64,000 nucleotides of DNA from Pseudomonas sp. ATCC 13867 (lineage in GTDB: Bacteria > Pseudomonadota > Gammaproteobacteria > Pseudomonadales > Pseudomonadaceae), in contig NC_020829.1 in NCBI RefSeq assembly GCF_000349845.1, positions 806,001-870,000 of the forward strand. The letters are read 5' to 3'. Of this stretch, positions 28,016 to 36,834 are shown piece after piece; within the stretch, counting starts at the first letter, position 1, and each line of letters begins with the position of its first letter. Under the pieces are notes generated by a model. It saw nothing but the letters and a program-made list of their open reading frames with translations, was not told where the DNA came from and did not search any database. Both the position numbers and the translations under genes were made by a program.

Positions 28016-30598
28016 TCAACTGAACTCGCAGACCGGACGAGCATCGCTGTCCAGCGTGGCGTGAACCTGGCGCAGGGTCTCGCCGGCGGCCATGGCGTCG
28101 AGCAGACGGTCGGCGATTTGTGGCAACAGGTGGGCGTCCATCAACTGGTCGATCAGCCGCGCGCCGCTCTCACTCCGGGTGCAGCGTTCGGCCAGGTGTT
28201 CGACCAGTGCCTGGCAGTGGCTGAAGCCGAGCTGACGGCGCTGCATGCGCTCGCCCAGGCGGCCGAGCTTGAGCTGCACCAGCTCACGCAGCACGTCGCC
28301 GCTTACCGGGTAGTAGGGCACCACGCGCATGCGCGCCAGCAGGGCTGGCTTGAAGTGGCGGCTGAGCGCCGGCCGGATGGCTTCTTCCAGGTCCTCGGCG
28401 TCCGGGCGCTGGCCGTCGGCGCAGAGTGCGGAGATGCGCTCGCTGGCGAGGTTGGAGGTCATCAGGATCAGCGTGTTGCGGAAGTCGATCTCGCGGCCTT
28501 CGCCATCGTTGGCGATGCCCTTGTCGAAGATCTGGTAGAAGAGGTTGAGCACGTCCGGGTCGGCCTTCTCCACCTCATCGAGCAGCACCACCGAGTAGGG
28601 CTTCTGCCGCACCGCCTCGGTGAGCATGCCGCCCTCGCCGTAGCCGACGTAGCCCGGAGGAGCGCCGATCAGGCGCGAGACGGTGTGCTTCTCCTGGAAC
28701 TCGGACATGTTGATGGTGGTGAGGAAGCGCTCGCCGCCGTACAGCAGGTCGGCCAGGGCGATGGCGGTCTCGGTCTTGCCGACGCCGCTGGGGCCGACCA
28801 GCAGGAACACGCCCACCGGCGCATCGGGCTTGTTCAGGCCGGCAGCGGTGGCGCGCATGGCGCGGTCCAGCGCCTGTACCGCCTGCTCCTGGCCGCGTAC
28901 ACGCTGGCGCAGGTCGGTGGCGAAGCTGGCGACCTTGGCATTGTGCTCGCGGGCCAGTTGCGACAGCGGTACGCCTGTCCAGTGGCTGATCACTTCGGAA
29001 ACCAGTCGTGGGCAGACTTCGAAGCTGACCAGGCGTTCCTGTTCCTGCGCATAGCGCAGCGAGGCATGCACGTCGTGCAGGCGCTGTTCGAGCTCAGCGC
29101 TTTGCTCCCGGCGCTCTGCGTCGACACGGGCGGCAGCCAGTTGCTGGCGCAGATCGAGCAGTTCGCTAGCGAGGTCGCGCTGCTGCTGCCAGCGCTGCTG
29201 CAATTCGAGCTCCTGGGTGGCGGCTTCTTCGAGCCGGGCTTCCAGTGCTTGCAGTGCTTCCCGGTCGATGCTCAGCCCTGCTTCCTGGTCGCGGCGCAGC
29301 GCCTGGCGCTGGCGCTCGCCTTCGGCCAGTTCGCCGCGCAGTTTCTCCAGGCTTTCCGGCGCGGCGGCCAGGCTGATGCGCACGCGAGCGCAGGCGGTAT
29401 CGAGCACGTCGACGGCTTTGTCTGGCAATTGGCGGCCGGCGAGGTAGCGGGCGGACAGTTCTGCGGCGGCGACCACCGCGTCGTCGCGCAGGTAGATGCC
29501 GTGGCTGGCCTCGTAGACCTTCGCCAGCCCGCGCAGGATGGTGACTGCCTCACCGACCGTGGGCTCGTGCAGTTGCACCGGCTGGAAGCGCCGGGCCAGC
29601 GCCGGGTCCTTCTCGAAGTACTTCTTGTACTCCGCCCAGGTGGTGGCGGCGATGGTGCGCAGTTCGCCGCGCGCCAGCGCGGGCTTGAGCAGGTTGGCGG
29701 CATCCGAGCCACCGGCCTGGGCGCCTGCGCCGATCAGCGTGTGGGCTTCGTCGATGAACAGGATGATCGGTTTGGCGGACGCCTTCACTTCCTCGATCAC
29801 GCCCTTGAGGCGGCGCTCGAATTCGCCTTTCACGCTGGCGCCGGCCTGCAGCAGGCCCATGTCCAGCGACAGCAGCTCGACGCCTTGCAAGGCATGCGGC
29901 ACTTCGCCGGTAGCGATCCGCGCGGCCAGCCCTTCGACCACCGCCGTCTTGCCGACCCCGGCCTCGCCGACCACGATCGGGTTGTTCTTCCGGCGGCGGG
30001 CGAGGATGTCGATCATCTGGCGGATCGCGCTGTCCCGGCACAGCACCGGATCGAGCTTGCCGTCGCGGGCCTGGCGCGTGAGGTTGTGGGTGAAGCGTTC
30101 GAGCATCGACTCGCCCTTGCCGCTGGCCGGCGCGTTGCCGTCCTCAGGCTTCTGCGCCAGGGCGAAGTCACGCAGGCGGTCCGCGTTCAGGCGTGCCAGC
30201 AGCGGCTGGTAGTGGCTGCCGGCATAGCGCATCGGGTTGCGCAGCAGGGCGAGGATCAGCGCGGCCTGGTCGATCTGGCTTTCGCGCAGTTCCAGATTGG
30301 CGACCAGCAGGGCGTCCTGCAGCCACTGCATCAGCTCGGCGGCGAACACCGGGTTGCGCGAGGCGCTGCTTTCAGCGCGCGGCACCAAGGCGGCGGCCAG
30401 CTCGCCGGCGTCGACGTCGGCGTCCTGCAGGGCGCGCTGCAGCAGGCCTTGCGGGCGTTCCAGCAGGGCCAGCAGGAGGTCCTCGACGAGGATCTTGCTG
30501 CCGCCACGGGCGACGCAGCGCTCGGCGGCGCCTTCCAGGTCGCGGCGGGTTTCGGCGTCCAGCGCCTGGACGAGTTGTTGCAGGTCGAGGTTGATCAT
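28016..30598 (-). CDS. clpV: T6SS sheath-disassembly ATPase ClpV (TssH)
   Basis: 860 residues from the ATG at 30598 (MINLDLQQLVQALDAETRRD). A Clp N-domain is followed by two AAA+ modules: Walker A GEAGVGKTAVVEG near residue 205 and GPSGVGKTETAIA near 605, with IILFIDEAHTLIGAG and VVLLDEVEKADP as Walker B motifs, and a coiled-coil insert between. It recycles contracted TssB/TssC sheath. The frame extending to 30991 belongs to the tssG antiframe. Confidence 0.96.
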   Translation of the reverse strand: MINLDLQQLVQALDAETRRDLEGAAERCVARGGSKILVEDLLLALLERPQGLLQRALQDADVDAGELAAALVPRAESSASRNPVFAAELMQWLQDALLVANLELRESQIDQAALILALLRNPMRYAGSHYQPLLARLNADRLRDFALAQKPEDGNAPASGKGESMLERFTHNLTRQARDGKLDPVLCRDSAIRQMIDILARRRKNNPIVVGEAGVGKTAVVEGLAARIATGEVPHALQGVELLSLDMGLLQAGASVKGEFERRLKGVIEEVKASAKPIILFIDEAHTLIGAGAQAGGSDAANLLKPALARGELRTIAATTWAEYKKYFEKDPALARRFQPVQLHEPTVGEAVTILRGLAKVYEASHGIYLRDDAVVAAAELSARYLAGRQLPDKAVDVLDTACARVRISLAAAPESLEKLRGELAEGERQRQALRRDQEAGLSIDREALQALEARLEEAATQELELQQRWQQQRDLASELLDLRQQLAAARVDAERREQSAELEQRLHDVHASLRYAQEQERLVSFEVCPRLVSEVISHWTGVPLSQLAREHNAKVASFATDLRQRVRGQEQAVQALDRAMRATAAGLNKPDAPVGVFLLVGPSGVGKTETAIALADLLYGGERFLTTINMSEFQEKHTVSRLIGAPPGYVGYGEGGMLTEAVRQKPYSVVLLDEVEKADPDVLNLFYQIFDKGIANDGEGREIDFRNTLILMTSNLASERISALCADGQRPDAEDLEEAIRPALSRHFKPALLARMRVVPYYPVSGDVLRELVQLKLGRLGERMQRRQLGFSHCQALVEHLAERCTRSESGARLIDQLMDAHLLPQIADRLLDAMAAGETLRQVHATLDSDARPVCEFS

Positions 30599-30612
30599 GG
30601 ATTCATCGTTCC

Positions 30613-31620
30613 TTAATGAATGCGGCTGCCGAGAGTGACGATGCCGTCGGCGTGCTCGCGGCCGAGCCAACTGGTCCAGCCAAGGCGGCAGGGGTTGTCG
30701 GCGCCGATGCGCAGTTCGCGAATGGCGTCGTGGCGCAACTCCAGGCGCAGGTCGTAGTCCAGGGGATCGCGCAGGGTGAAGCGCACCAGGGCACAGAGCG
30801 GCTGGTAGCCGGTGCCGATGGGCAGGAATTCGTGGAAGCGCTCCCAGTCCAGCTCGCGGATGTGCACGCGGAACTTGCCGCTGCGGTCGCGCACCTGTTC
30901 GCCGAGCACCAGGTCCTCGCCGAGCCGACTGTTGGCCAGGCCCAGGCGGTTGCGCTGTTCTTCGAGGATTTCCACCTGGCGCTCCAGGCATTGCTCGATG
31001 AACAGGTCGGCGTGCTTGAAGTAGTAGCGCAGTACGGCTTCGATCAGGGCTGCCGAGTGGGCGCGCAGGCTGAGCAGGCCGAGGTAGGGCAGCAGGCGCT
31101 TCCAGTTCAGTTCCTCGGCCTGGCGCAGCTGCGCGCCACCCAGGCCGATCAGGGCGAACAGGCGCTCGGACAGCGCGTCGATGGCGCCGCTGCGGAAGCG
31201 CGCGTGGTAGCGGTACTTCTGCCAGACCGGCAGCAGCAGGCGCTGCAGGCGGTGATGGAAGAGGTCGAGGAAGTCCCGCGTCGGGTTGCCGTCCTCGCTG
31301 TCGCCCAGCGCCTGTTCGCCGTAGAACGCCGGTAGCGGCGAGCCCGAGCCGAACAGGCCGATCAGATTGATGCGCAGGCGAGCGCGCAACACGCCGTTCT
31401 CCTCGAAGAACTGCACACTGTGGATATCGCTGCCGGGGAAGCCCAGGCTCGGGTTGGCCTGGAATTCGAGGCGGTCGTAGAGTGCTTCTTCATCTTCCGC
31501 CGCGCCGGCCTCACGCAGGCGCTCGATGACCAACTGCACCGCCTGGAACAGCGAGTATTCGCGGATGTCGCGGCGCAGCCTGCTCAGAGCAGGGGCTGCT
31601 GCCCCATGCGCGGCGTCCAT
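30613..31620 (-). CDS. tssG: T6SS baseplate protein TssG
   Basis: 335 residues. Family hallmarks are REYSLFQAVQLVIERLREAG, NPSLGFPGSDIHSVQFFEENG, LIGLFGSGSPLPAFYGEQ and FLDLFHHRLQRLLLPVW. It forms the baseplate wedge with TssF and TssE. Its start lies 37 bases inside tssF, giving translational coupling. Confidence 0.95.
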   Translation of the reverse strand: MDAAHGAAAPALSRLRRDIREYSLFQAVQLVIERLREAGAAEDEEALYDRLEFQANPSLGFPGSDIHSVQFFEENGVLRARLRINLIGLFGSGSPLPAFYGEQALGDSEDGNPTRDFLDLFHHRLQRLLLPVWQKYRYHARFRSGAIDALSERLFALIGLGGAQLRQAEELNWKRLLPYLGLLSLRAHSAALIEAVLRYYFKHADLFIEQCLERQVEILEEQRNRLGLANSRLGEDLVLGEQVRDRSGKFRVHIRELDWERFHEFLPIGTGYQPLCALVRFTLRDPLDYDLRLELRHDAIRELRIGADNPCRLGWTSWLGREHADGIVTLGSRIH

Positions 31621-33371
31621 TGGTACACCTCTCCCTGTGTGCTTTTGACCCTCAGCTCGTGGTACGAGTTGAGGCTGGCGTAGAGCGCGAAGAATTCGTT
31701 GAGGACCGAGGCGAAGACGAACAAATCGCCCTCGCAGATGTAGCCCTCGGGATCGACCGTCAGCTCGGTGCGCAGCCCGCGCACCGGCAGTCCCCGGTGC
31801 AGGCGGTCGACGTGCTGGTGGTTGATCGATTTGAGGCCGCCGAGCAGGCGCTTGCTGACTTTTTCCGCGTGCTGGTCGTAGTAGCGCGGCAGGTCATAGG
31901 TTTCGAGGATCACCTTGAGTGCCTCGACGTTAGCCAGCGACAGGTAGTTCAGCGACATGTTGCTGATCAGCTTCCAGAGGAAGTCGCGGTTCAGCGGTGG
32001 CGCATAGCTGGGCGTGACGGGCGTGATGTTGCGGAAGCGCAGCGAGTCCGGCGTCTGGTCACTGGGCAGGCAGATGTCGCCCAGCTTCAGGCGGCGCGGC
32101 AGGTTCTGGTTGGTGCAGGTGAGCTCGATGGAAAGCGTCTCGTGGGACTCGTGGTCGCGGATGCCGAAGCTCAGGTAGGTGTCCAGGCCCTCGTGCAGCA
32201 GCGAGGTGCGCTGGCGCACGCTGTAGTGCGGGCGAGCGGTGGGTACGTCGAAGCTGGCATCGTGCTCGAAGGATTCGAACAACACGTAGTCCTGGTGGCC
32301 GATGCCGCCGGGGCTCCAGCCGGTGACGCTTTCCACGGCGAACACGCCGCAGTGCTGGGCATCGAACTCGGCCGGCAGCAGCAGGTATTCGTCCTGCTTG
32401 CCGTCCAGGCGAATCGGCAGCGCGTCATGCTTGAACAGGTTGACGATGGGCGTGCAGTGCAGCTTGAGGTTGTCCAGGGTCGGACGCAGGCGCTGGATGC
32501 CGCTGCGATGGATGTCGAAGCGGATTTCCAGGCCACGGGTTTCCTTGAGCTGCGCTTCGGTCAGCTCGTTCAGGCGGTCCAGGCCGAGCAGGTCGACGAA
32601 CAGGAACTTGTCCTGGAAGGCGAAGTATTCCTGCAGGAAGCGATAGCCGCGGAAGGTGTTGAGCGGGTAGGGAATCATCGCCTCGTCTTCGGCGAAGCCC
32701 ACCGGCTGCACGCGCTCGCCTGGCAGGCGCAAGGTCAGGGGACGATCCTGGGCGTCGAGCAGAGGTTGCTGACGCTCGTCGAGCGGCACCAGTTCGATGC
32801 TGTCGAGGTTGTTCAGCAGGCACAGGTAGAGCATCTGGCTGATGTAGCGCTCGCCCGCCAGGTACAGGCGCAGGCGCTGGAGGTCCAGCTCGCCCAGGTG
32901 GCCGGGGCAGCTCATTTCCAGGCGCAGGCTGAGGATCGCGCCTTCACCCTTGACCGAGTAGTTCACGCCGGCGGTTTGCAGCGCGGTGACTTCGGTGGGG
33001 AAGCAGGTGCGGAAGCGGCAGCTGACGTCGTCGATCGGCTTGCTTTCCACCGGCGTCTCGCGCGGCACCTGCAGAGCCGGGCCGGCGTTGGCCTGCGGGT
33101 CGAACTGCAGAATGCTGAACGCCGGCAGCGGCCGCATGTAGTTCGGCCACAGCAGGTGCATCAGCGAGTGGGTCAGCTCGGGCAGTTCGTCATCGAGCTT
33201 CTGCCGCAGGCGCCCGGTGAGGAAGGCGAAGCCCTCGAGCAGGCGCTCGACATCCGGGTCGCGCCCCGCCTGCGCAAGGAACGGCGCCAGCGCCGGACTG
33301 CGCTCGGAGAAGCGGCGTCCCAGTTGGCGCAGGGCGGTGAGTTCGCTCTGGTAGTAGTGGTTGAATGACAT
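31584..33371 (-). CDS. tssF: T6SS baseplate protein TssF
   Basis: 595 residues from the ATG at 33371, preceded by AAGGA. It opens MSFNHYYQSELTALRQLGRR and contains PNYMRPLPAFSILQFDP, RTCFPTEVTAL and the C-terminal GDLFVFASVLNEFFALYASLN. It is a wedge component of the T6SS baseplate. In other HSI-II clusters tssE directly precedes tssF; here a 3.9-kb cassette separates them and this start is 50 bases after the last cassette gene. Confidence 0.95.
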   Translation of the reverse strand: MSFNHYYQSELTALRQLGRRFSERSPALAPFLAQAGRDPDVERLLEGFAFLTGRLRQKLDDELPELTHSLMHLLWPNYMRPLPAFSILQFDPQANAGPALQVPRETPVESKPIDDVSCRFRTCFPTEVTALQTAGVNYSVKGEGAILSLRLEMSCPGHLGELDLQRLRLYLAGERYISQMLYLCLLNNLDSIELVPLDERQQPLLDAQDRPLTLRLPGERVQPVGFAEDEAMIPYPLNTFRGYRFLQEYFAFQDKFLFVDLLGLDRLNELTEAQLKETRGLEIRFDIHRSGIQRLRPTLDNLKLHCTPIVNLFKHDALPIRLDGKQDEYLLLPAEFDAQHCGVFAVESVTGWSPGGIGHQDYVLFESFEHDASFDVPTARPHYSVRQRTSLLHEGLDTYLSFGIRDHESHETLSIELTCTNQNLPRRLKLGDICLPSDQTPDSLRFRNITPVTPSYAPPLNRDFLWKLISNMSLNYLSLANVEALKVILETYDLPRYYDQHAEKVSKRLLGGLKSINHQHVDRLHRGLPVRGLRTELTVDPEGYICEGDLFVFASVLNEFFALYASLNSYHELRVKSTQGEVYQWTPRMGQQPLL

Positions 33372-33421
33372 GGTCGATCCTTGACTCTCCGGTGGTCTGC
33401 CGGACTCTTCCTTGGTTGAGG

Positions 33422-33847
33422 TCAGTTCTCGTTGATGCTGTACGGAGCGTTGCTGATGAAGGTGTTCAGCCAGTTTTCCCGCCACTCGGGAACACCGATC
33501 TCGAAGCTCCGCTTCTGCTTGTCGAAGTCGATCCAGTAGGTGCCGACAGTGGTGTCGTCTTCATGCGGCCGCATGTCTGTGTAGCGGTCCTCGAAGAGCG
33601 GGGTTCTGAATACGGTATGTGGGGCCTGGCTATCTCTGATGCGCAGGTAGACGAGATTGCTCAACGGCCCCAGTGAGACCTTCTGCATCTGGAATCTTCC
33701 CGATGGGCTTTGGATCGACAGTTGGGGCTCGCGGGTAATGATCGACCGGACCGAGGCGAAAAGCGCCAGCAGGACGGCAACGGGCAGTAGAGCCAGGAGA
33801 AGGGCTTCAGGTCGGCAAGAGCCGCGTGGCAGCTCAACGGCATTCAT
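33422..33847 (-). CDS. Small membrane-anchored protein of the PAAR cassette
   Basis: 141 residues. One N-terminal membrane helix (about 15-34, ALLLALLPVAVLLALFASV) is followed by an exposed domain of about 105 residues (FQMQKVSLGPLSNLVYLRIR, VGTYWIDFDKQKRSFEIGVPEW). No family is recognised. It is the last gene of the cassette between tssE and tssF. Topology and position fit an immunity protein acting at the inner membrane or periplasm, but there is no direct evidence. Confidence 0.6.
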   Translation of the reverse strand: MNAVELPRGSCRPEALLLALLPVAVLLALFASVRSIITREPQLSIQSPSGRFQMQKVSLGPLSNLVYLRIRDSQAPHTVFRTPLFEDRYTDMRPHEDDTTVGTYWIDFDKQKRSFEIGVPEWRENWLNTFISNAPYSINEN

Positions 33848-33916
33848 TGATTACCCAACCTTGATATCCGTTGCTCGTCGGGTAGATGGCCCGGTTAGAC
33901 GGGTAAGAGAGCTTCA

Positions 33917-34450
33917 CTAGAGAACCTCCCGCCAGTCATCGGGGGCCGTCTGGAGAAACAGCTCTCTCTCGCTCTCTGAACGGCTTGTCCAGAAGGGAAC
34001 CCAGATGTTCTCCCACCAGTATTCGAGGCTACCTTGCTTGGGCAGATTCGCCTCGATGGGATCCATGCCCGGGAATACGACCCATGGAGCCGGGGGGGCG
34101 GTGAACAGGGTGTCAAATGATCGAAGCAGGGAGATTGAGTTGGTGGTTGCCTCTACGAGATATCCACCGAACTCCTCGCGGTAGGAAAGGGCCAGTGACT
34201 CCTGATATTCGTTGTCGACTATTGACTCATTGAGTAGCTCGGTGGTCGAGAAGCGTGACTGTAAGAGAGCTAAGAATGCAGATAATTCTTCATGCCCGAG
34301 TAGCATGATCACGTAGTACGCGAAGACACCCTGCTCCCCCAGAAAACTCTTGGCTGGATAGGCATGAAACTGCTCCCCACCCCTGGTGATATCCGGGTTT
34401 TCCGGCAGGTAAGGGAAATGCGTGTCTGGTCGTTCTTTGCGTCTGGTCAT
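33917..34450 (-). CDS. Unrecognised cytoplasmic protein of the PAAR cassette
   Basis: 177 residues with no signal or membrane segment. Recognisable features are only compositional: rich in Phe, Tyr and Glu, with GVFAYYVIMLLGHEELSAFL, YREEFGGYLVEATTNSISLL and EYWWENIWVPFWTSRSESER. The composition is lower in GC than the flanking tss genes. It could be a soluble immunity protein for a cytoplasm-acting toxin or a small cargo; I cannot tell which. Confidence 0.55.
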   Translation of the reverse strand: MTRRKERPDTHFPYLPENPDITRGGEQFHAYPAKSFLGEQGVFAYYVIMLLGHEELSAFLALLQSRFSTTELLNESIVDNEYQESLALSYREEFGGYLVEATTNSISLLRSFDTLFTAPPAPWVVFPGMDPIEANLPKQGSLEYWWENIWVPFWTSRSESERELFLQTAPDDWREVL

Positions 34451-34495
34451 TTGCTAGGGCCTATGTCGAGGGGGCGCTTAGTTGCCGTTGGCCGA

Positions 34496-34828
34496 TCATG
34501 GGGCGCTGTGTATCTGGGCATGGCACCAGGTCCTGACATCTTCCTTTTCGAAAGCAGGACAGTGCTGGCTTTTGCTCATGACCAGGTATTCCCGACCGGG
34601 CTCGTAGGTGAAGTGGTAGTAGTTGCTGCCATCCTCGGCATAAAGCCAGTAGGAGCTCGATCCCTCGTTGATGACGTAGGGGGCGAGGGTCAGGATCGAG
34701 GCTTCTGCGGGAATGAAGTTATTTCGATCCATGAGCAGCATCAGAGCGTTGCTGGCCAGCCGCGTGAACAGCAGGACACCCAGCAGCGCAATGGCGAGGA
34801 GCAGCAGGGCAGTTCGTTTAGCGTTCAT
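34496..34828 (-). CDS. Small membrane-anchored protein, second of its type
   Basis: 110 residues from the ATG at 34828, 11 bases inside the end of the preceding frameshifted gene. An N-terminal membrane helix (TALLLLAIALLGVLLFTRLA) precedes a short exposed domain (YVINEGSSSYWLYAEDGSNY, EYLVMSKSQHCPAFEKEDVR) with two cysteines. The layout matches the proteins at 33422 and 35035. A longer frame upstream in the same phase is used by the frameshifted lipoprotein's N-terminus. Confidence 0.55.
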   Translation of the reverse strand: MNAKRTALLLLAIALLGVLLFTRLASNALMLLMDRNNFIPAEASILTLAPYVINEGSSSYWLYAEDGSNYYHFTYEPGREYLVMSKSQHCPAFEKEDVRTWCHAQIHSAP

Positions 34829-35038
34829 AGAAATACAGAGTCGAGGCGCCGGTCTTGGCGCGTTCCAAGAGATCCATCGCGTCACTGGCATACTTTTCCG
34901 CCAGGTGCCTGAGCCGTTGCAGGCACTGGTGCATTGCGGGGGCGGAATGCAGCCACACAGCATCAAAAAGAGAAATGACGGCGGCAGACGTGCTAGACAC
35001 GTGGCGCGAGCAATCGTCCAAGCGTCAGCAGCGTTCAT
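34818..35038 (-). pseudogene. Small lipoprotein gene with a frameshift in a C-run
   Basis: The ATG at 35038 overlaps the stop of the preceding gene (ATGA) and starts a lipoprotein-like N-terminus (LPPSFLFLMLCGCIPPP). Then the coherent reading passes to another frame (CLQRLRHLAEKYASDAM, then DLLERAKTGASTLYFYER) that ends at 34818. Adding one base in the five-base C/G run at 34938-34942 joins both into one product of about 73 residues. Either the gene is broken by a homopolymer slip or the assembly lacks one base. Confidence 0.55.
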
Positions 35039-35418
35039 GGCTTTTCTAGCTCACTGGCTTTCTGCAGAGGTCTCTGAGGAAAAAGCTCGGCGTTTTGATG
35101 CAGCGAAAGTGCGTCGCCACCGTCATAGCCGATGATGCTGCTCAGCGCCTTCTCCTTGGTTGCTGCATTGAGCCTGAACCAGCCTTCCTTCCATAGGTCT
35201 CCGTTCTCATGGCGGATCTGTACGTGAAAATATGGGAGCTGCTCCTGAGTGATCTCGAAGTAAGCGCCGCCATCCGGACCGCCGCGCCATTGCGCATTGG
35301 GATAGGCACTGAGTGAATGCTCTGTGTCTGCGGAGAAGTCCATTACCAGAAAGGCCGCGGCAAGAGCGGTAAGGGCAAGAATGCCCAGGGCGGTGAACAG
35401 CCGCTGGACGTACTTCAC
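35035..35418 (-). CDS. Small membrane-anchored protein, third of its type
   Basis: 127 residues from the GTG at 35418, whose GTGA overlaps the stop of the 47-residue ORF upstream; the ATG at 35466 would overlap that ORF by 52 bases and is less likely. The N-terminus is a signal anchor (LFTALGILALTALAAAFLVM). The rest is exposed (WRGGPDGGAYFEITQEQLPY, WKEGWFRLNAATKEKALSSI, DGGDALSLHQNAELFPQ). No family is recognised. It is coupled at both ends to neighbours. Confidence 0.58.
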   Translation of the reverse strand: MKYVQRLFTALGILALTALAAAFLVMDFSADTEHSLSAYPNAQWRGGPDGGAYFEITQEQLPYFHVQIRHENGDLWKEGWFRLNAATKEKALSSIIGYDGGDALSLHQNAELFPQRPLQKASELEKP

Positions 35419-35558
35419 CGGCTTGTCTTCATTGCGGTTTGGCTGGTGCGCGTCTGAACCTGGCACCAGGTGTTGGTGTCATCCTTGTCGACATAGCCCG
35501 GCTCGGCAAACTCGTCGATGGCCTTGTGCTTGCTCTGGTAGTTTTGAGCGTGTGACAT
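35415..35558 (-). CDS. 47-residue ORF of the PAAR cassette
   Basis: It reads MSHAQNYQSKHKAIDEFAEP then GYVDKDDTNTWCQVQTRTSQ and ends in a basic tail. The stop overlaps the GTG start of the next gene. It is hydrophilic and acidic in the first half. It could be a small soluble protein or the leftover N-terminus of a larger gene; no family is recognised. Confidence 0.45.
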   Translation of the reverse strand: MSHAQNYQSKHKAIDEFAEPGYVDKDDTNTWCQVQTRTSQTAMKTSR

Positions 35559-35589
35559 GGGGCGATCCTTAGCGCTTGGTTCGCAGAGT

Positions 35590-35976
35590 TCAGTCAGGGC
35601 TACGGCTGTTGTGGTGCCATTGCCCGATCCAGCTCGACGCCATCATCGCGCCCAAGCTCAGAGCCAGGAGAAGTCCGCAATAGAACGATGCGCGAAGCGG
35701 GTAATGCGGTAGCAGCATCCAGGCCAGCGAGCCACACATCAGCAAGGCAATACCAATCTTCAGCGCCCGCTTGGGGGTGAGTGCCATGAGCAGGTTGGCA
35801 ACTACGACATGCAGCAGCGCCAGGCGGGTAACTGCTCCAGGGGCATATCCACGGGTGTCAGCAGCACCCTGCAGCTGCTTGTAGAGAAACAGGCCGAGAT
35901 CGTTGGCAAACAGGAACAGCACGCAGGCCAGCAGATGGCAGGCAAGGGCGATGATGAGCAAGGTGGAACGCTTCAT
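35590..35976 (-). CDS. Four-helix membrane protein following the PAAR cargo gene
   Basis: 128 residues with four predicted membrane helices (about 5-28, 48-64, 70-87, 95-115), starting MKRSTLLIIALACHLLACVL. It starts five bases after the stop of the putative effector at 35982, in the place where an immunity gene is expected. A polytopic protein would suit protection against a membrane-acting toxin. No family is recognised. Confidence 0.62.
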   Translation of the reverse strand: MKRSTLLIIALACHLLACVLFLFANDLGLFLYKQLQGAADTRGYAPGAVTRLALLHVVVANLLMALTPKRALKIGIALLMCGSLAWMLLPHYPLRASFYCGLLLALSLGAMMASSWIGQWHHNSRSPD

Positions 35977-35981
35977 TTCGT

Positions 35982-36830
35982 CTACTTCCAGATTCCATAG
36001 AGGCTGACCGATGTCGCATCGACGGGGCTGGTCAGATGGGCATTCCCGGTGGGTGCGAAAACGGCTTCATTCACTTCGTAGGTCTGGGGGTAATCCGCGC
36101 CCATGGTGGTCAATTCTCTCTTGACCAGACGGTGGTTTTCCTTCGCCCACAAGGCCCCTCGGAGGACCATGTAATTGTCATATTCGTTGGTGGGATCGCT
36201 CGACCCGAAGAGTGTGCCATCTCCCCAGGAAATGCCGGTCTTGACGGTTTCCCTAATGGCATCGTCCGCGCTGCCCTGGCGCGCGTAGTACATCTTGTAG
36301 GTGTCGACCGCGAACGGTATCTGTCCGATGGCGTCAGTCCAGTACGGATCACCTCCGACCATCACCAGCAGGTAGCCTGCGCCGCCGTCAGGAGCCTGCT
36401 TCCAGTCCCCGGAAAGTCCGCTGTAGTACTTCATTGATGGGCGGTCGACCTTCGCGAAATCGATGATCTGCTGCCAGGTAAAGTGCTTATATGACTGGTA
36501 GGTCGGTGTTCCTGGCGTGGTCGACTCGGGGTTGGTCCAGACTCGGGCGCGGTAGTTGTCTGCGAGCGGTTCAAACCACTGTGTCCGGGTCGCGTACAGT
36601 TGCCTGGCTGTCAGAATGCGAAAGCTCTGATCACCCGGATTTGGCGTCAGTGCGAACAGCGGCAGGCCGCTGGACGCGGTGACCAACCAGACCGATGGCA
36701 TCGGTTGCATCTTGGGCTGTTTACTCTGAGCCGGTGTCGAGTCGGCCTTGAGCTTGAGCGCGGTCCTTTGCGTTGCCGTGTCGGTTTCGAAGGTGTACAG
36801 GCGGCCGCCCAACGGGATCTGAGTTTCCAT
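35982..36830 (-). CDS. Putative PAAR-delivered T6SS effector of unknown type
   Basis: 282 residues with no signal peptide. The first 60 residues are a beta-rich leader (IPLGGRLYTFETDTATQRTA) and the remainder is a mixed domain with aromatic-rich blocks: RTQWFEPLADNYRARVW, FTWQQIIDFAKVDRPSMKYY, GDPYWTDAIGQIPFAVDTY and ISWGDGTLFGSSDPTNEYDN. I recognise no catalytic family. It starts four bases after the PAAR gene and is followed at once by a membrane protein gene, the usual PAAR-effector-immunity order. The effector role is inferred from that order only. Confidence 0.6.
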   Translation of the reverse strand: METQIPLGGRLYTFETDTATQRTALKLKADSTPAQSKQPKMQPMPSVWLVTASSGLPLFALTPNPGDQSFRILTARQLYATRTQWFEPLADNYRARVWTNPESTTPGTPTYQSYKHFTWQQIIDFAKVDRPSMKYYSGLSGDWKQAPDGGAGYLLVMVGGDPYWTDAIGQIPFAVDTYKMYYARQGSADDAIRETVKTGISWGDGTLFGSSDPTNEYDNYMVLRGALWAKENHRLVKRELTTMGADYPQTYEVNEAVFAPTGNAHLTSPVDATSVSLYGIWK

Positions 36831-36834
36831 AGGC

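Noticed and set aside
27992..30616. 874-residue plus-strand ORF opposite clpV
   Set aside because: It is a shadow of the clpV codon pattern; no recognisable motif and no fitting neighbours.
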